Assembly: GCF_964204865.1 (NCBI RefSeq) | Contig: NC_135261.1 | Location: 1,054,001 to 1,118,000 of the forward strand | Source of the DNA: Styela clava | Lineage: Eukaryota; Chordata; Ascidiacea; Stolidobranchia; Styelidae | Direction of reading: 5' to 3' | Length of the DNA: 64,000 nucleotides | In this document: positions 25,012 to 36,479 of the stretch, piece after piece | Layout of the letters: each line of letters opens with the position of its first letter | How positions within the stretch are numbered: position 1 is the first letter of the stretch | Made by a program: the position numbers and the translations under genes | Notes under the pieces: generated by a model | The model's input: the letters and a program-made list of their open reading frames with translations, nothing else | The model's database searches: none | What the model was told of the DNA's origin: nothing

Positions 25012-25763
25012 CTTTAGTTGGATCACACTGTTAAAATACAATAAAATTACTGACATTTACATGTAATAGTGACTAAAATGATCAATCAATTTCAATATAT
25101 AAAATATTGAGATTCAAACTAGTCGGGAGTAATTTACATTTTTTACGGAAAATTTAATCAAAACTGAAATATTTTAAACTCAATAAAAAACTAGCAATCA
25201 ATCAATCCAAAAATCAATACTAAAATATTGGAAACTAGATAGAAAACTAGCAATCCAAAAAAGAGAAAACTACTAACCAAACGGCTTATATAAACTCTTA
25301 TATAAACCAAACTCTTATATAAAGAGGTTTGTGCTGGGGTGAAAGTATAAACGCTGACAAACTTGGGCTGGGTGACATAAACACGAATCATACAATAACC
25401 ATCTCTAACAAACACTTCCAATTTTGCTTGGATTAATTATAGTTTGCTAAATAGTGGATCTCTTCTTAGTCATAAATATTTTGCCGAAATTCGATGTTTG
25501 AGAATATCCTGTTGAAAATTTACTGAGTTTGAAATTTCAACAGTAAGCACGTAAGGCCGGCGGGCCGCCTGTTGCACACTCCTGCTTTAGTTGAATCTGA
25601 CTGATAAAAAAATCAGTAAAATCACTAGATTTACATGTAATGGTGAATAAGAAACAATATATAAATTATTGGAATTCAAAGTAATGAGGAATAATTTACA
25701 GTTTTTAAAAAAATTTCGCTTCAAAAATCAAAACTGAAATATTGGAAGCTAAATGCTCAAGCC
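25000..25763 (+). repeat. Internal direct duplication in unit B, offset about 560 bp
   Basis: The block from GCCGCCTGTTGCACAC through CCTGCTTTAGTTG, ATTTACATGTAATRGTGA and ATCAAAACTGAAATAT occurs at about 25000-25170 and again at about 25564-25745. The second copy includes the last bases of the MITE end, so this duplication happened after the MITE inserted. Confidence 0.75.
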
Positions 25764-25850
25764 AGGGGTCGGCAACCTACGGCCCACGGAGTAATATAAT
25801 CCGGCCCGCGACGCTTCGCTGAATTATAGCAAACCCGCTGTTTTGACGAT
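25764..25850 (+). mobile_element. Truncated hAT MITE fragment
   Basis: It begins CAGGGGTCGGCAACCTACGG and contains CCGGCCCGCGACGCTTCGC, typical of the GGCCCGCGGGCC-type hAT MITEs. The right end is missing, and sequence homologous to unit A resumes at about 25866. Confidence 0.7.
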
Positions 25851-27371
25851 TATTAGATTTTCCATGCATATTATACATAGTACAGCGTTGATATTTGACA
25901 ATAAAACATCCTGCAAACATCACCTGATTCGCAGCATCAAATAAGAACAATGAGCCCCGATGAGTGAAATCAGCGTTCACTGATTGTAAATGTTAAATTG
26001 GGAAAATTCCCCTTTTTAAAAAAAATTCAGCTCATCCACTTATCACTGGCATTTTGTTAGAAGTAAAGGTATAAGAACGCCACAAAAAAATTCTGGTTGA
26101 ATTCAAGCATTTTAAATAAAATTTGCGAACCGTTAGATATACAGATCACTCAATAGTTTAAATCATACTGTGGAAAAAACAACAAAATAATTGAGAAAAA
26201 GATAAGAGATCATCTAAACCCAAATTAATACATTCGGTGGAATTGAAATAAGTCTTCTCTACATTCTACACACTTCTATGGATTTTATGTAATGGGTATT
26301 ATGTTGAAAATGACAAAAATATGAGTTGAGCAAAATTTTCAAAATGAATCAACAAAACAACATAATAATTGAGCTTCAAGAAATAGAATGAAATTCTATT
26401 TGAGTTATATAAATATGAACATATAATGATATTTCTCCTTCATTCGATAAAAAAATGTCAAAACAATTGAAATTTGAGTTAAACTCCAATTCAGCGAATG
26501 AAAATTGATCATGAAAAAATAAAACAACATAATAATATATACAACACAATTTTCACAAAATAAAGTTCGTTTCACTGAGTACACGAGAAATATACTGATT
26601 CATAAACGTAAATAAACCGTATCTGGCCACTCTCGAGTTAGTGGCAATCCACAAGTTATTTCAAGACATAACTCGTGCCAATGCAAGATAATTTTACTAT
26701 ATTTTCAACAGCCTCTGACAAATTATCCATAAAAGAGCATTACAATAAATTGGAAAGTAACCATACGAAAGCATTTCCTACTTATTAATAGTATTCTACA
26801 ATAACTCAGCATGTATGGTAACTTTGCTCAGTTAATGCTTGTCAAATGCACAGCAGAAAAGTAAATCAGTCCATCTGTTAATTATTGTGAGAAGTATAAC
26901 GCTGCAATGCAAGACAATTTTACAATATTTTTGATAGTTTATGACATTCTACACAGACTGCCCAAATAAAAGTTTCTGCGCGACTTCGTAAAAAAAGTGA
27001 AACTTAAATTTTGAAAAGATCCAACAAATCAACCAAAATCTACAAGTAATTGCGACAACTTGTTATATAAGCTGAATGCAAAGCTTGGCCAAGTATGATT
27101 CATAGATAATTATACTTATCGATTGGAATATCGATTTCCCTATGAACCATGCTTGATCAGTTGTTCATAAAACATGCGACTGAAATAATAAAGTTAAAAT
27201 TATAGAGAATGGATATGACCAGTCTATGCAAGTAAAACTGCTGATTTTTTTAACAGTATTGAATAACACAGCATTGGTTGAATGTGAATGAAAAGTTTAA
27301 ATATTTAAAAAATATTCATTTTTTAAGATAATTTTAGTGAATTGAGTGTAATATAACTGGTATACTGGACC

Positions 27372-27579
27372 CAGGGGCGTAGGCAGAAATTTTCAAAGGG
27401 GGGGGGGAGGGGTTCTGGAAATTTTATTTGTCAGGTTAGATCGAAACAGCTAGCGGGTCTAAAAAGCATTTTGAGCTACGGAAAATGGATATTTATGATA
27501 CAAAAAAAGATTTTATTTTTTTACATTTAAAGGGGGGGGGGGGGTCGACCCACAAAACAACCCCCTGGTTACGCCACTG
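27372..27579. mobile_element. Short hAT-like MITE with internal G runs
   Basis: The ends are CAGGGGCGTAGGCAG and GGTTACGCCACTG. Inside lie a 10-G run (27398-27407) and a 13-G run (27532-27544). The flanks ACTGGACC and CTACTGACC are similar but give no exact 8-bp match. Unit A has no such insertion at the matching site (about 15527). Confidence 0.7.
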
Positions 27580-27640
27580 CTACTGACCATTTTTTACAGT
27601 ATTAAATTACATAACAAATGTAAATTAAAAGTTTAAATAT

Positions 27641-27646
27641 TTTATT
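27641..27646 (-). promoter_or_regulatory. Polyadenylation signal AATAAA of TPR gene B
   Basis: AATAAA on the minus strand lies about 57 nt after the TGA of TPR gene B. The signal is conserved after copy A, which supports the 3' end of the model. Confidence 0.65.
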
Positions 27647-27702
27647 ATAGTTTGAGATAATTTCAGTAAATTACGATTTGCCGTGAATACGCGATGCGGA
27701 TA

Positions 27703-30700
27703 TCAGGTCAATTTTGCTCGAGTGTCTTTTAGATCAGTTTTTGACGATTCAATCCATTTCTTTCTCTCAGCTTCATTCTCATAATCTGAAGCCTTTTCAC
27801 GAGCATCAATGGCTTTAATATAATAGGGTTCTGCTTCTGCATATTTCTTCAGATTATAATACCCTGCACCAATATTATGCAGCAATACACCGTAGATTTG
27901 ATATTTTGAAGCGTTTGACCCGAACTGTTTCTCCAAAACCTCCAGTCCATTCTTGAATATTTTTATACTTTTCTCATATTCACCTGCCAGGTTATAGTTA
28001 TATCCAATGTATTCACAGCACCAAGCCTCTTGTTGTGCTTTATTCACTAGATCAGCGTTTTCTATTGCACGAATATCATCCAGCATTTCTGTCATGTATT
28101 CTATGCCGTAATCCACTCCTATAATTTTAGATCGATCATCGGCTTCTATCAATGGCCTTGTAGCATCATCTATCTTATCGACACAAAGTTTAATCCAATT
28201 CATTACATCATCGGGTGATCTTGTGCGAGCCTTGTAGATATCACTTGCTATTCGAAGCAATATTATAGCGCGAATGTAAGCGGAATTCGAAATCAAATCG
28301 ATCGCAAGGTCTTTGACGTCACCGGCACTGGTCACTGATGACGTCATCAAGATATTTTGTAGGTTCCCGATACATTTTTCCGCTTTCTTCTCTCTGCCAA
28401 GTTGTATAAAACACTCGACCATCATAAGTATTGTATAGAAATCCTGATGGTTTTGTAGGGTTGCCAGTTCTTCGAAGATCGAGACTGCTTCTTTATATTT
28501 AGACTTGTCGAATAATTCGGAAGATTTTTCTGAAAAATAAAAAGTATACTTCGAATATAATCACGTATCGCATAAACTATAAAGCACATTATACGAGATA
28601 TTTCAATGCATTCGAACATAATGACCAAGTGCAGGATGGTCCAGGGTTGTCGGCCTCGCGGGTCACACTATTATTTTTGTATTTATCGCGGGCCACAATA
28701 GTGCAATATAAAACAAACACTTTTATAATCCAAACACATTGACCACTATATGTAATTTATCGAGGTAAAACTCACTAAAACGTGCGAAAATCTTACTATA
28801 TCTACATTCGATGTAAGATTTCAAACTCATAACGGATATAGTTCCATAAGGAGTAAAGGCCTTGTTAGATTGTCTGTTTAAATCAGTCAGCTCAAACTCA
28901 TGTATACAAAATAACTTACAAATAACTGCAGATTGATTGATTACCGAATTTTGTAATACTGTTTAGGCTGGTTGCAAATAACACCCGACAGGAATTATAT
29001 TGTTTAGCCATTACAATAATATTAGTTAACAGGCATAACCAACCTATAGGGTAATGGATTCCTTATCCGTTGTTTAGTTTTCTATGAAGCCTATTTTGTG
29101 AGCATATATTCCCCACAAAAACTAGAGAGCCAGTTAACAATTTAGACTGCCAAGCACATTATTCAACTTCGCTAGTTGCCTCAGCTAGCCATGACACTAG
29201 TCAATCCAGTGACATTAGTGATGTAACAATATGTGAAAAGATTTTTCTTGGTATTTTTATGACGAAACAACTCCAAATGCAATTTTTTGTTTACCTTGTT
29301 GCAAATACGACGCGGACACAGATAATGAAGCGGAGGAACATATGTGGCCCGCGGGCCTGGGTTTGGACTACCCTGGCCTAGTGATTTATGCCGTGGCCAC
29401 CGGGCAAGACTCAGCAATATTGGCGTCACAGATTAAGCTCTCGAGTTCAAGCCCAATGTCCATCGAGTAACTGTGAACCAAACATAATCCGTACCATATA
29501 CAATAACATCTCTTTGCGTATCAGTAGCGGATTCGGATTCAAAATTGTCGACTCTAACTTTAACAGTGATGACAAAACTTCAGATACCTCAACCTTAGGG
29601 CTGACAAAAATATTATGCTGAGGAAAATATTTGACTCCAACTTCCATTCATTCCAACTTCTAAGGAAAAATAGTTTACTTACTTTGTAGCATCAAAATCT
29701 TCGGAGAATTAATTACACTCTGTGCAGTCGTATAACCTGGAACGGCTGCAGTTTGTTTTGGTTGAGGGTTGAGATTTTGAGTACGAGGTGGCGGATGGTT
29801 AGATTGAGTTGGTTCTCTATCTGTCTTCGTTTGAAGATTCCGCACTTTGAGATCGCCTGTGAAATTAGTATATTTCGAATAAAATGAACATTGCTGGACG
29901 ATAACAGAGAACTTAAAATAAATAAATAAAATCAATAAATACAGAAAGCATACTGTTAATACTTGTAAGGATAGATAGCGAGTATAAAAGAGCAGTTTTG
30001 AAACACAAGTTAAAATTTGAGAACATTTATTTAAATATCAACTGAAAGGTAAATCAAGCAATATTGTATTTTTGTCCAAGTTTGTTTTTTAAAAAAAGTT
30101 ACAGAATCGCCATCATGCAACACACAACATAACTGACCTTTCTTTTTAATTGCTCCAGTCTTAGAAGCCTCGATATTTTTTGGTGACAAATTTAAGGCTT
30201 CGACATCTTCAGCGATATTATCTGGTTGAACGTTGTCAGCTGCCTGTTGTTGTCCGACATTCTGTTGTTCAGCTGTCTGTGGGATAATTATCTGTCCAAT
30301 CTCCCCTGCAGCAATCTCAGTTGTCCTTGTTCTGAATAAAATACGGAGACATAGATAAGATATTTCAAACTGGCTACCGTACATTTGATATATTTTAACC
30401 GTCAAGTTCGGCTTCAAGTATCGGTCTCTGACATTTAGTCTTTTTGATAAACTAAGATACTATTTATAAATCCTCATTGTATCTACATTTATAGATATAT
30501 CTTTCTCAATCAGATGTCGCCAATCACCACCTAAAATATGCGAAAAAAATTCGTAACATTTTTTACATGTATCAGGATTTGAATATTATGTTTCGACAAT
30601 GAATTGTTAGCTAAAATACATTCAAATCATGTATTCGAAATCTCAAATGCGTTTTTATTGGTAAATTCTAAGCTGACACAAGAGAGACATCAACCTACTT

Positions 30701-30912
30701 CACCCCCTACTCCAAAAATACTCCAATCGCGACCGGACGTCCATATACATTATTTCACTTGAATCCTTTAAGCAGTCTAGATTGTAGGTCAGTCTTAGGT
30801 TCTACTAAATAAAGTAACCAACTTACTGTACAATTTCCCTCTGGTTCTGCGCGTTATAAATATTAATATGATATACAGTTTGCTGTTGGTTTTGCTGTCC
30901 ACCTTCTGCCAT
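27703..30912 (-). CDS. TPR protein gene, copy B (intact, 4 exons, 426 aa)
   Basis: The exons are 30912-30827, 30331-30138, 29856-29683 and 28529-27703. All introns have GT/AG ends, the phases agree (2, 1, 1), and the total of 1281 nt reads open to TGA. Residues 1-28 start MAEGG, then a Gln/Asn-rich piece with HINIYNAQN. Residues 29-93 hold GEIGQIII and a Gln/Ala/Asp-rich, likely disordered tail. Residues 94-151 are a Pro/Gln/Asn linker. Residues 152-426 are helical, with TPR-like repeats at about 153-215 and 310-395 (LAGEYEKSIKIF; HNIGAGYYNLKKYAEAE). There is no signal peptide or membrane segment, so the protein is probably cytosolic. It is a paralogue of the broken gene at 15861-18880. Exons 1 and 3 have the same length in both copies (86 and 174 nt). 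I do not recognise the family beyond TPR; a protein-binding adaptor is the safest guess. Intron 3 holds a hAT MITE. Confidence 0.85.
28632..29375. mobile_element. hAT MITE in intron 3 of TPR gene B
   Basis: The ends are CAGGATGGTCCAGGG and TTTGGACTACCCTG. The neighbouring GCCTCGCGGGTCACAC and GTGGCCCGCGGGCCTGG are the family's GGCCCGCGGGCC-type inner arms. The flanks ACCAAGTG and GCCTAGTG share 6 of 8 bases. The matching intron of copy A is shorter (663 against 1153 bp) and lacks the element. It is related to 32283-32581. Confidence 0.85.
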
Positions 30913-31346
30913 GTCGTCTGCTCACAGGAACTCCCTGGATGTTTCAGCTTTGTAAATCCAAAGTGTACTAAAACTGTTCGACTTCTATAATACAGGACGA
31001 GGCTGTAACTAACGTACGAGTCCCTGCTACGTCTTGACGCTTTGCACACGTTGGTATAATTAAAAGTAATGTATGTTAGAACGCCCGGTGTGTAAACTTG
31101 TTAATCGCTTTTGTGTTAGGACTTTAAGTGAGCAAACAATACACAAAAACAAATATTGTGCAATCTTCGCTCAACCGAGACCAAATTAATTATGTCGGCA
31201 CTCTGCAATATTTTGCATATTCCTGATAGTATACTTCATATTTTCTTCTGGACTGAAGGATTTAACGATTCTGGTAATTTATAAAGAAATGAGAACTCTA
31301 TATAAGATTTCTATGCGACTGGAATAAATCGAGTATTACGTAATAA

Positions 31347-31555
31347 AAATAGGATAGCATGTGGCAAGCCATGGCCTGTCGTCCGGTTACCAGTCCATGT
31401 CGGCCGAATTAGTTAGTTAGCACTTGTTTGTTTTAGATGCACGGACTTGATGGTGGAGAAGGCCGTAACCACCTTGCTGGGAGTTCAGCAACCTCCAAAC
31501 CACTCATGGTGCGATGGGGAGCGCATTCCAAGAGTTCGAGACGATGCGACACAAC
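31347..31555 (-). mobile_element. tRNA-derived SINE, degenerate copy
   Basis: It contains CCGGTTACCAGTCCATGTCG, GGACTTGATGGTGGAGAAGG and CCGTAACCACC in the order seen in the fuller minus-strand copy at 33959. The tRNA-like head (31500-31555) is badly eroded. An overlapping open frame is not a gene. Confidence 0.7.
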
Positions 31556-31689
31556 GCCGTGCCTTATTAGGTCGTTTGTCGGCTATCATGTTTCAATTTG
31601 AACATTGTAATGTAAGAACTCAAATTATCTCTCTTGTCATTTCTCAATTTTTACGTTCACATGCATTCAGCGCGCGCGAGAGAGAGAGA

Positions 31690-31800
31690 TTTTGGTGCTC
31701 CAGAAGTATGTGCAGCAAGATGGCGCACAACCTGAACGTAGTCTGTGAAACAGGTTAGGGTTATAATGTTGTGCGACACCTTGGTGCACATAATTCGTGA
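31690..31800. mobile_element. MITE fragment related to 18175-18284
   Basis: GCTCCAGAAGTATGTGCAGC, AAGATGGCGCACAACCTGAA and the inverted TTGTGCGACACCTTGG reproduce the arms of the hairpin at 18175. The ends are diverged. Confidence 0.6.
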
Positions 31801-31979
31801 GCGCTGAGATTTTACTATCACAAACGAAGTCAACATTTAATGATACTTTTAAATCAACCAGAAAAATAATTCAATAGTAATTGGTTGATTATTATGTCTG
31901 AGGGTCGGTCAGTATGCAAGACCGGTTAACGATATTCTCACGCTACCTATTCTTACGTTAGGAATGGATTGGAAATTTT

Positions 31980-32226
31980 GGTACTCCCGTAGTATGTGAA
32001 CCAAGATGGCGGGCACCGGAACGTAGTATATGTGTACCAGGTTAGGGTTAGGCCATAATTTCAGGTACAAATACCATATACGTGAGCCACTCGGCTAGTT
32101 CCCGAACTCGAAATAGAACTAAAATGAGTAAAATTGGAATAAAATTATGGCCTAACCCTAACCTGGTACGCATACTATGCTCAGTTCAGGTGTCCACCAT
32201 CTTGGTTCACATACTACGGGAGCGAC
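31980..32226. mobile_element. MITE of the GGTACTCC family
   Basis: Left arm: GGTACTCCCGTAGTATGTGA, then ACCAAGATGGCGGGCACC. Right arm: GTCCACCATCTTGGTTCACA, then TACTACGGGAG. The flanks GAAATTTT and GCAATTTT differ at one base. The centre holds CCGAACTCGAAATAGAAC, shared with the other copies. Confidence 0.85.
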
Positions 32227-32282
32227 GCAATTTTATCTATGTTGTGAGATAAATAAGAACAACCAATTTGAACACTTTAGGT

Positions 32283-32581
32283 CAGGGTGGTCCAAACACA
32301 GGCTCACGGGCCACATATGGCCCGCCGCTTCATTGTGTGTGGCCCGCGTCGCATTCGGAGAGGAATCAAAAAGTTCCATTTCGTGTTGTTTCGTCAAAAA
32401 ATTAACCAAGAAATCTTTTGACATCTTATTGCATCACTAATGTCACTGAATTGACTAGTGTTATGGCTTGCTGAGGCAACCAGCGAAGTTAAACGAGCGA
32501 AGTTCTTGGCACTATTGTGGCCCGCGAACAATGCAAAAGTAATTTTGTGGCCCGCGGAGCTGCCAATCTTGGACCACCCTG
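32283..32581. mobile_element. hAT MITE, 299 bp, with exact TSD
   Basis: The ends CAGGGTGGTCCAAAC and TTGGACCACCCTG are inverted. The flanks are identical, CTTTAGGT (32275-32282 and 32582-32589), with central TA. Inner parts carry ACGGGCCACATATGGCCCGC and GTGGCCCGCGGAGC. It lies about 50 bp after the previous MITE. Confidence 0.95.
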
Positions 32582-32599
32582 CTTTAGGTCTTATAAAAG

Positions 32600-33955
32600 A
32601 TCGAAAAAATTGAAAATAGGGACAATTACCCAATCAGACTTTGCCAACGTGACCGACAAAACCCAAACTAGCCAAAACCAAAGAAAATGCACCAGTGGAT
32701 CTGTTATTTCTAATCACCATTCTGTTTGTTTGTTTACCCGTATTTAACGGACCATAGGGTACTTTAATTAAATTTTTTCTTAAAAATCGATCATGCTACT
32801 TATAAGCCGATACCTTTAGTGTAGTGGTTCTCGATTATTTTTTTTTGCTCGCGGTGTACTACGCAAGTAAAAAAAAAATCCAGCGCACTTGTAAAAAAAG
32901 GATAAAGTTAGCTTTGAACAAATTTATTTTGCAAATGTTAATGCGATGTATGTGTCTGTTTGGAAAAACAATTGAAACGAGGCTAGATAATTTTGATGGC
33001 TTTTGCACTTATGATTGAATAGAAATTGTGAGCAGATAGCCAAAACCCGTCTTAAGTTGCTTTCCTGTTAGCCTAAGTCAAGTCAACATGGTGGACTTCT
33101 TGTTTATAAATACTTTGTATTATAACAATGCATATTATTCTGTCACAATGGGCGAAATATGAAAAAAAGTAAACGATCATTTTTTTCTGAAAAAAAAAAA
33201 ATACAACTCAAAAAGTACTGTATGTTACTTTACGATCTATGAGGCGCACTGCCCCCGCGCAACCAATTAATCTAGGCGCAACCTGTCAAAGAAATCATAG
33301 TTCATGCGGTTAATCCCCAACTTTCCTCTCCTATGGGGACAAATATGGAAATTTCATGTAGAATGTAGAGTATTCAAGCGCTTCCAACCAATAAAAAGCA
33401 GGCGTATACAATCAGTAGCGCAACCAAGAGGGAATTTGGGGAAGACTGAAAAAGTCTCTGATAATGCGTGTGATTGTATTTTGCTAAATTCGCTAATTGT
33501 TTCGTGAGGCGTTATTTGGAGGTCGGGAACCTATTTGGTCAAGAGAGCCATAATAGGTACATATTTTCAGTTGCATTCCCGTGCGAGCCATACAGCGTTT
33601 TCCTTTGATCGTGTCTTAAAGGTATACTCAAAGGTCAACACATATAATGTCTCAATATACATTTAATGTGACTTCTGATGCTGGGCCTTGAACGACTGCT
33701 CACATGCAACACATGTTGAAATTCATAATATTTATCGCCTTTCTTAGGCATCTCCGCGGTGCTTCAAATTACGGTATATTACAAATACAAAGTACAAACG
33801 GACACGGAAGGCTTTTCCTCATTGCTCCGTAACATTATCGCTTCATGATGTCACAAAATGTGTTCCAGAATCCCCTAGTTTTGTCACAATGTTCGTCTCG
33901 CAAACGTGGCAAATGTCCTGCCAAATTTCGCTATACCTATTTAGCTTGAAATCTG
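32600..33955. other. Gene-free stretch with low-complexity A and T runs
   Basis: A possible degraded transposon end lies at about 32821 (GTAGTGGTTCTCGATTATTT), with later GAGGCGCACTGCCCCCGCGC; no TSD was found. A similar fragment, GGTCGGGAACCTATTTGGTC, sits near 33523. No exon is supported. Confidence 0.4.
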
Positions 33956-33958
33956 GTA

Positions 33959-34283
33959 ACAATAGGATAGGATTTACATATTTATCCCGGGGGAGAGGAA
34001 AGCCGATAAGACGGCTTAAACATATGGCGAACCACGGCCTCTCGTCCGGTTACCAGTCCATGTCGGGTATGGAATTAGTTTTAGTTATTTGTTTTTCGGA
34101 AGCATGGACTTGATGGTAGAGGAAGCCGTAACCGACCAGCGGTTACGTGAACCACCCTACGACGGCGAGGAGGCCAGCAATCCTCTCGCACATAACTACC
34201 CCGCATGGGATTCGAACCTGCGAACCCACGCAGGGTAATCAGAGATGCGGTGGCGAGCGTATTCCTAACGCTTAGCACGATTT
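33959..34283 (-). mobile_element. tRNA-derived SINE, near full length
   Basis: Read on the minus strand, it starts with a tRNA-like head: GTGCTAAGCGTTAGG (A-box region) and GGTTCGAATCCC (B-box), 34 to 45 bases apart. A body follows with GGTTCACGTAACCGCTGGTC and CATCAAGTCCATGCTTCCG, and the tail region is CTCTCCCCCGGGATAAATAT. The internal pol III promoter boxes and tail identify a SINE. Copies lie at 46571, 48026 and 49038. Confidence 0.9.
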
Positions 34284-34614
34284 TTCCTATTTTTAAAAAG
34301 GTGCTGTAGACTAGATGACGGAACAATCCGTCCCTCACATCACCTGTCATTTTGATACTGTATTTATTACATACACTTTATTGTTGAATGTTTTCTTTAT
34401 TCGAAGTGACAAATAAAATAACTCTGACACCGAAACGGAACAAGTAACTAGACTTGAGACTGCAATATGGCATACGATCAGGCCATTGTGAGGCTTTCCT
34501 CTCACCAGGGATAAATGTGATAACCCTATCAACATAAGGGCCGTGCCTCCACATATAAATAAGCTATTTTTTACTCTTCTATTTCATCGGCCTTTCTCTA
34601 CACCAGGGTGGGTA

Positions 34615-34880
34615 CTCCCATATAGGCCGCGAGCCGAGGCCCTGAAAAACGCCTAGAAAGTGAGTTTCGTAGCGCACATCAGGTAACTACCTGAAAATGA
34701 TTTTAAAATGTTCCTTAAAAATTTAGTAACAAATATTGCCTTGTTCCCACTTCCAAAAGTTGCACGTTTTACGGAAAAGACGCTTTTACTACAAGAAATA
34801 TGTGCTACGATCTGTCCTATATTCTCTACATTTTCGGCAAGGAACAATGACTTCTGCATGACGTAACAATTGAATTAAAC
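34615..34880 (-). repeat. Dispersed repeat, inverted partner of 42678-42924
   Basis: About 240 bp match the reverse complement of 42678-42924 closely, for example CCTGAAAATGATTTTAAAAT and GTTTTACGGAAAAGACGCTT. A shorter piece with AGTTTCGTAGCGCACATC recurs at 35045-35115. It starts near CCGCGAGCCGAGGCC, like a hAT MITE end, but no TSD is clear. Confidence 0.75.
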
Positions 34881-35115
34881 CAGCTGTTAGCGAGCGGATG
34901 AATATTAGTTCATTACTGCTCGACCTTGCGCTGAGTTGGGCAGGCTTTCCATAGCCCTGTTTAGTTATTATTAGTTAAGTCATGCTAAGACGTTGTTGAA
35001 AAATGTATAAGTAAGTTATTAAACACTAGTAGATCTTTACCACGGATATGGGCCGTGAGACGAAGCCATGAAAACGCCCAGAAAATGAGTTTCGTAGCGC
35101 ACATCTGGTAACTAA

Positions 35116-35990
35116 ATAAATTCTTCAGTTTTGTGTGAAAACGAACATAATGAACGCATTACAGCTTGTTCCACAATCTTGGTGCGAAATTGAATATAAG
35201 AGGTTCCCGGAAATTCAATAACCATAAGTTTACAACACATACATAAGAATTATGCAATTCGAGAGCCCTACAGCACACTAACACAAATGTATTCCTGTAA
35301 TGTTTTGCCTGACCAAAATCGGACTTCCTCAGTCAATCATAATTTATTAGGTAGGTTACGAAAAATATGGCATACATGTAACCAACAACAAAAAATACTT
35401 TAATTGTGTGACAGGAGTTGGGCGTGACCTCGAAAGCAGCGACACCAACAACGCTGATTCACATTTGCGAATAAATTTTATGTAATAACCACAAGCAGTT
35501 TACAACGAGAACAGCATAAAAATCTACATCCATTTTATAGAAGCTATCAAACGTATTTATTTTTAAGCAATGAAGTTGCAAATTAACATCGTGAGCACGA
35601 AAACACAAATAAATCAGTTATTTCTCACTTAGAAATTTACAGCAAAAGTCAAGAAAATTGAATGAATGTACAATATGTACATAACATAGTGAACAGAAAT
35701 ATTACAATTAATCTTTTTTAGTTTATGTGGTTATGTATTTGAACAAAGGCAATAATATTTCTAAAAACAGGACTACGACACTAACAAATGTCCGAAAAAA
35801 CAACAAATAAATGATACTTATTAAATCAACTGTAATATATAATTCACTTTCTTCTGAATTGTTTTCGAAATCCACTATCTCAAAAATCGACTTTTCCTCT
35901 ATAAGTGTACTGTGATTTTTGCAGTCAATACAAAAACAAAAATCTGTGCAATTTAAGTTGATTTTGGCACACTTTCATAAATTATTTTGA
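35116..35990. other. Gene-free AT-rich stretch
   Basis: No exon, RNA gene or transposon end could be supported here. Confidence 0.4.
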
Positions 35991-35999
35991 CTATTTTTC

Positions 36000-36470
36000 T
36001 TACAATTGCAGTTTGCCAACTCAAGAACTGATTTGAGGGCCACATGCTTCTTCAGTGAATCATTGTTGGGTGGAGAGTATAATCCTTATGTTTGACAGTG
36101 TTAAATAGACGTGCCCTGGTATCATTTACATTCTTCATATCCTCTTCAAATTCCTCAGCTTTATTTATTAATGCCTCGTTAACCTCAAAAGATCTTCATA
36201 GTCGAGGGAAAAAAATGAATTGAAAATCTCAATGAAGTCTCCAACATGAATTTGATGGGCAGTTCCAATTGCAGAAAAGTGCTAAAGTATTTTAATATGA
36301 CTAGCCCATCTAAGCTGTTTGCAACTATTATGATTCTCATATACCTTTAAGCTTCAAGACTTCTTGTTTAATCCATTTTATAGCACTGATAGCAGCAGGG
36401 ATCAGAGCCTGCGTTAGGTCGGATTGGTGGAACATTGCCGTTTTCTTTTGTAGTACAGTATCTAAAATGA
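36000..36470 (-). pseudogene. Possible decayed coding sequence, unidentified
   Basis: On the minus strand several adjoining frames give protein-like text. One frame at about 36470-36350 follows an AG acceptor and contains MFHQSDLTQALIPAAISAIK. Another lies at about 36280-36180 (FSAIGTAHQIHVGDFIEIF). A shifted one at about 36190-36070 contains RARLFNTVKHKDYTLHP, and a last one follows at 36060-36005. The frames change with small indels and stops, as in a broken gene. Alternatively some are true exons with unseen introns. Phrases such as LF..VK...LHPT..SLKKHV recall the C-terminal part of some transposon-derived proteins, but I cannot name a family. Confidence 0.4.
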
Positions 36471-36479
36471 GGAAGAAAA

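Larger units (their letters stand above)
23890..30912. repeat. Tandem segmental duplication, unit B
   Basis: This is a direct copy of unit A (11706-18880), about 12.1 kb downstream. It holds the intact TPR gene and extra insertions: MITEs at 24650, 27372 and 28632, a hAT fragment at 25764 and an internal duplication at 25559. The copies are joined by 5 kb of unrelated, transposon-rich DNA. Confidence 0.85.
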
